NCBI GenBank assembly: GCA_045596365.1
Contig: JAZOCE010000024.1
Span: 62,001 to 126,000 of the forward strand
Length of the DNA stretch: 64,000 nt
Source of the DNA: RGIG4079 sp045596365
GTDB taxonomy: Bacteria; Bacteroidota; Bacteroidia; Bacteroidales; Muribaculaceae
Reading direction: 5' to 3'
Both the position numbers and the translations under genes were made by a program. The notes below the pieces were generated by a model. It made no database searches. It was not told the origin of the DNA and saw only the letters and a list, made by a program, of their open reading frames with translations. Below are positions 60,483 through 64,000 of the stretch, in pieces. The stretch's first letter is position 1, and the number at the start of each line of letters is the position of its first letter.

Positions 60483-61865
60483 TTATTGACGACCTCCTCC
60501 GAGTGATTGATATAGATTTATTACAGCTTGTTGTCTTGACAGCTCACATGAGATTTGCGACATTTGAGCCGACAAAAGACTTGTTTGAGCATTCAACACT
60601 TCAAGATATGTAGCCGTTCCCAAAGATAGCAATTCTTGAGTATATTCTACTGATTTTTCAAGATTTTCAACTTGCGAAGCTAGCAATTTTGATTTTTCCT
60701 CACTTTTTTGGTACATAGTCATCGCATTGCTCACTTCAGCACTTGCGCTCATTAATGCATATTCAAAATTGTTCATTGCTTGTTTTTGTTGAGCTTTTGT
60801 TGCTTCAAGACGAGCAATATTAGCTCCGCGAGCAAACAATGGCATAGTCAATGAGCCTGCAAGTTGAACAAATGTTTCAGCGGGATTAACAATTACAGAG
60901 CCGAGTAGGTTGGTAAATCCTCCATTGGCCGTAATTGACAAACCGGGATAGAAAGCTGAACGAGCCTGATTTGTTGCATAGTAAGCAATTGCCACATTTT
61001 GTTCCGCTGCACGAACATCAGGACGAGCCGCAAGTTCTTTCATAGGCACACCTTCACGCATCATCGCCGGCGCATTGAGTGTTGCCGTAGAAGAAATGTT
61101 CCATCGTTGAGGCATCACATTCATCAACAATGACATTGTGTTGTGAGCATTGTTAATCGCTACCTCAAGGTCAGTGATAGACGCAAGGATGCTATAATAG
61201 TTAGCAGTGCTTTGAACAACACCTGCCTCATTTGTACGACCTGCAAGTTTTAAATTTTTCATCACTTCAACACTTTCCTTCCAGTTTTCGGCAGTTTGAC
61301 AGCTCACTTCAAGTTGTCGTTCAAGAGAAGCTATTGCATAGTAGCAATTTGCTACTCCGGCAATGATTTGAGAGCGCACAGCTTGTTGATAAGCCTCACT
61401 TTGAAGCACAGCTGCCTTAGCACCACGTTTAGTATTCAACAACTTACCGAAGATATCAATCTCCCAACTCACCGCCATTGGCAATTGATAGGTCCATGTA
61501 AATTTAGACTCTGCATAAGAAACACCTGCACCATTGGGAGCTAAGGCCACCGATGGCAAATAACTCAATCGAGCTCCTTTGAGTTGAGCATGAGCCACAT
61601 CAATATTCAACTTTGCATTTTGCAAATTTGTATTGTTTTCAAGTGCTTGATTTATGAGATCAACCAACACAGGATCTGTAAACACTTGCTGCCACTGAAG
61701 GTTACCAAAGGCCGCAGAGTCAATTTCTGCGTCTTTGGCTTGTACATATTCTTGAGCGAGCGCATTATCTTCAGGCATGTCAAATTTATTGTAAATATGA
61801 CAGCTTGAAAGCATAGTCAAACTTAGTCCAACTACTGCTATGCGTGATATATTTTTTATTGTCAT
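60483..61865 (-). CDS. RND efflux outer-membrane factor (OprM/NodT type lipoprotein)
   Basis: The 460-aa product has a lipoprotein signal with lipobox LSSC (Cys22) and two OEP-type repeats, each with a long helical hairpin: residues about 70-190 (NTNLQNAKLNIDVAHAQLKGA) and about 280-420 (RPDVRAAEQNVAIAYYATN). TolC-like trimers form a channel across the outer membrane and periplasm for tripartite efflux. It lies 21 bases downstream of the RND permease and 21 bases upstream of lpxA. The membrane-fusion partner is expected beyond the right edge, before the permease gene. Confidence 0.94.
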   Translation of the reverse strand: MTIKNISRIAVVGLSLTMLSSCHIYNKFDMPEDNALAQEYVQAKDAEIDSAAFGNLQWQQVFTDPVLVDLINQALENNTNLQNAKLNIDVAHAQLKGARLSYLPSVALAPNGAGVSYAESKFTWTYQLPMAVSWEIDIFGKLLNTKRGAKAAVLQSEAYQQAVRSQIIAGVANCYYAIASLERQLEVSCQTAENWKESVEVMKNLKLAGRTNEAGVVQSTANYYSILASITDLEVAINNAHNTMSLLMNVMPQRWNISSTATLNAPAMMREGVPMKELAARPDVRAAEQNVAIAYYATNQARSAFYPGLSITANGGFTNLLGSVIVNPAETFVQLAGSLTMPLFARGANIARLEATKAQQKQAMNNFEYALMSASAEVSNAMTMYQKSEEKSKLLASQVENLEKSVEYTQELLSLGTATYLEVLNAQTSLLSAQMSQISCELSRQQAVINLYQSLGGGRQ

Positions 61866-61886
61866 GACAATATTAATGCTAAGTTA

Positions 61887-64000
61887 TTATTTACGTGAAT
61901 ATTGTTCGATTTCTGAACTTATACCTTGATTATTTGTATCTTCCCACTTGAGAGGAGTAAATTTCTCTTGAATAGCTTGGAATATCACAAACAACGCGGG
62001 CACTATCAATACTTGGAATATCATACCGATTAACATACCGCCAATAGAACCGGCACCAAGAGCATTATTACCATTAGCACCTACTCCTGATGCAAACATC
62101 AATGGAAGAAGACCTATAATCAACGCCAACGATGTCATCAAAATCGGGCGTAAACGAGCAGCAGCTCCGGCAACGGCAGCATTAATAATACTCATACCGG
62201 TGCGACGACGTTCAACGGCAAACTCTACAATCAAAATAGCATTCTTAGCCAACAAACCGATGAGCATAATCAATGCAATCTGCAAATAGATATTATTGTT
62301 GATATCAAACATCCAGGCAAAAATAAATGTACCCATCAAGCCGAATGGAATAGAAAGAATTACCGCCAATGGCAAAATGTAACTTTCATATTGGGCACTC
62401 AACAATAGATAAACAAACAATAGACACAATCCGAAGATTATTGCGGTTGCACTACCTGAAGAACTCTTTTCTTCTCGAGTCATACCTGAGTACTCAATAC
62501 CATAACCTTGTGGAAGGGTTTCAGCAGCCACTCGTTCAATAGCGGCAATAGCATCACCCGATGAATAACCCTCGTTAGGAGTTCCATTGACAGCAATAGT
62601 TTGGAACATATTGAAACGATTTAACAAGTCGGGGCCATACACTTTGGTAAGCTTCACAAAATTTGAAATAGGAGCCATCTCTGCACCATTACGCACCTTG
62701 ATACTATTAAGCGTTTCAGGAGATACGCGTGATTCTGGTGTCGCTTGCATCATTACACGATATAATTTACCAAAGCGGTTGAAGTTTGAAACATACATAC
62801 CACCATAGTAACCTTGCAATGTTGACAAAATAGTTGATGGACTGATACCTGCTTGCTTACATTTAGCAACATCTACATCTACTTGATATTGGGGGAACGA
62901 TGGATTAAATGTAGTGTAAGCCATTTGGATTTCAGGTTGTTGATTTAGCTTAGCAAGGAATCCTTGTGTTACATTAAAGAACTTATTAATATCACCACCT
63001 GTTTTGTCAAGCATTTGCAAGCTGAAACCATTTGTAACAGAATATCCCGGAATCATAGGAGGAGCAAAGAACATTACACGTCCATCTTTCACTTGTTGCC
63101 CCACCATTCCATATAATTGTTGGATAATCTTAGCAGCACTTTCGTCTTTTGAGCGTTCTTCCCAATTTTTCAACTTGATAAGGAATGTACCATAAGTAGC
63201 ACCTTGACCGGCAACGAAGCTATAACCATTGATAAGCACGCGCGTTTCTACTGCTGGAATTTGAGCAATAATCTTGTCAACTTGGTCAAGCAACTCACCT
63301 GTGCGTTCTTGTGATGTAGCAGGAGGCATATCCACCACGCAGAAAATAGTACCGGTATCTTCGTCTGGCACAAGTGCTGTTGGAGTTGTTGACATGAGCC
63401 ATACAAGCATTGCAATTGCTCCGGCTACAATCAACATTGATAGTTTTTTAGCTTTGATAAAGAAACTGATATATCCTTTATATTTACCTAAAAGCTTATC
63501 ATAAGCAGCATTAAATCCTGTGTGGAAACGTTGCATAAATGTTGTTTTCTTCTCACCATGTTCTTCATGAGGTTTCAAGAACACAGCACACAACGCAGGA
63601 GACAGTGTTAACGCATTGACAGCCGAGAAGCCGATTGCAATAGCCATTGTCAAACCAAATTGTTGATAGAATACACCGGCAGTTCCAGGCATGAATGACA
63701 CAGGGATAAACACAAGCATCATTACAAGCGTGATAGAGATAATTGCACCACCTATCTCACCCATTGCATCAATAGACGCCTTGCGTGCCGATTTATATCC
63801 CACATCAAGCTTGGCATGAACCGCCTCGACGACCACAATCGCGTCATCAACCACAATCGCAATCGCCAGCACAAGAGCCGACAATGTGATCAAGTTAACA
63901 GAGAATCCTATTAACTGCATCACAAAGAATGTACCGACAAGAGCTACAGGAATTGCAATAGCAGGGATGATCGTAGAACGCATATCTTGCAAGAAGATAT
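61887..64000 (-). CDS. RND (HAE1/AcrB family) efflux permease, 5' partial
   Basis: The frame runs from a stop at 61887 to the window edge; translated from the edge it starts FLQDMRSTIIPAIAIPVALVG, which is the AcrB region near residue 340, so roughly a third of the protein is missing. Membrane helices, the proton-relay pair of Asp in LVLAIAIVVDDAIVVVEAV and the porter-loop motif FFAPPMIPGYSVTNGF are present. HAE1 pumps export hydrophobic drugs, bile salts or other amphiphiles using the proton gradient. The gene leads OMF and lpxA on the same strand. The last residues are polar and Ser/Gln-rich. Confidence 0.95.
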   Translation of the reverse strand, partial: IFLQDMRSTIIPAIAIPVALVGTFFVMQLIGFSVNLITLSALVLAIAIVVDDAIVVVEAVHAKLDVGYKSARKASIDAMGEIGGAIISITLVMMLVFIPVSFMPGTAGVFYQQFGLTMAIAIGFSAVNALTLSPALCAVFLKPHEEHGEKKTTFMQRFHTGFNAAYDKLLGKYKGYISFFIKAKKLSMLIVAGAIAMLVWLMSTTPTALVPDEDTGTIFCVVDMPPATSQERTGELLDQVDKIIAQIPAVETRVLINGYSFVAGQGATYGTFLIKLKNWEERSKDESAAKIIQQLYGMVGQQVKDGRVMFFAPPMIPGYSVTNGFSLQMLDKTGGDINKFFNVTQGFLAKLNQQPEIQMAYTTFNPSFPQYQVDVDVAKCKQAGISPSTILSTLQGYYGGMYVSNFNRFGKLYRVMMQATPESRVSPETLNSIKVRNGAEMAPISNFVKLTKVYGPDLLNRFNMFQTIAVNGTPNEGYSSGDAIAAIERVAAETLPQGYGIEYSGMTREEKSSSGSATAIIFGLCLLFVYLLLSAQYESYILPLAVILSIPFGLMGTFIFAWMFDINNNIYLQIALIMLIGLLAKNAILIVEFAVERRRTGMSIINAAVAGAAARLRPILMTSLALIIGLLPLMFASGVGANGNNALGAGSIGGMLIGMIFQVLIVPALFVIFQAIQEKFTPLKWEDTNNQGISSEIEQYSRK

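Noticed and set aside
1..64000. Mobile element, prophage or defence island
   Set aside because: No transposase, integrase, phage structural gene, restriction-modification or toxin-antitoxin pair was recognised; gene content is housekeeping and envelope.

Overview
The window is a chromosomal segment of a member of the Bacteroidota, order Bacteroidales. The evidence is the low-to-moderate GC content (about 40% by eye), many TAnnTTTG-type promoters (the Bacteroidetes housekeeping -7 element), a type IX secretion (Por/Gld) core operon, a two-subunit-plus 2-oxoacid:ferredoxin oxidoreductase cluster of an anaerobe, DUF6452/DUF6048/DUF4199 genes that are largely Bacteroidetes-specific, and lipoproteins with short Bacteroidetes-style lipoboxes. 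The family cannot be fixed from sequence reading alone; a gut Muribaculaceae-like or Porphyromonadaceae-like bacterium is plausible (inference).

Layout. 1-4.8 kb: two adjacent exported proteins built from GLUG-like GGxxG repeats, the first cut by the window edge. 4.9-8.2 kb: a periplasmic tricorn-type S41 protease. 8.2-10.2 kb: groES-groEL, preceded by a near-perfect sigma-54-type -24/-12 promoter. 10.3-12.9 kb (minus): ferredoxin and alpha, beta and gamma subunits of a 2-oxoacid:ferredoxin oxidoreductase. 13.1-15.1 kb: two tandem GT2 glycosyltransferases, then two identical tRNA-Val genes and an L,D-transpeptidase (minus). 16.5-22.0 kb: a tightly packed plus-strand operon from purB to an SDR oxidoreductase. 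22.4-25.7 kb: rpiB, then asnS and an RluB-type pseudouridine synthase with a long GGYNN-repeat tail (minus). 26-31.4 kb: SIMPL protein, MsbA-like ABC exporter, purN, malate dehydrogenase, flavin reductase-like protein, thioredoxin lipoprotein. 31.5-39.9 kb (minus): a DEAD-box helicase and the type IX secretion cluster porT-porP-gldK-gldL-gldM-gldN. 40-46 kb: lipid kinase, then a three-gene alpha-glucan (glycogen-type) cluster GH133-GT4-GH57. 46-50.3 kb: DUF456, ferritin, RNase G, a 29-residue basic mS38/COX24-like protein, HU, HAD nucleotidase. 50.4-56.4 kb: small conserved protein, cyclophilin lipoprotein, M16 peptidase, DUF349 protein, undecaprenyl-phosphate sugar transferase. 56.4-64 kb (minus): asparaginase, metG, lpxA, and an RND efflux outer-membrane factor and permease, the last cut by the right edge.

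Most genes are housekeeping or envelope genes. The points worth a second look are the sigma-54-like groESL promoter, a helical hydrophobic insert inside a GLUG-repeat surface protein, probable leaderless mRNAs, the prion-like repeat tail on RluB, the histone-H1-like tail on the GH57 enzyme, the tiny ribosome-like ORF between HU and RNase G, and several strong unexplained hairpins. I found no CRISPR array, insertion sequence, prophage or clear defence system.
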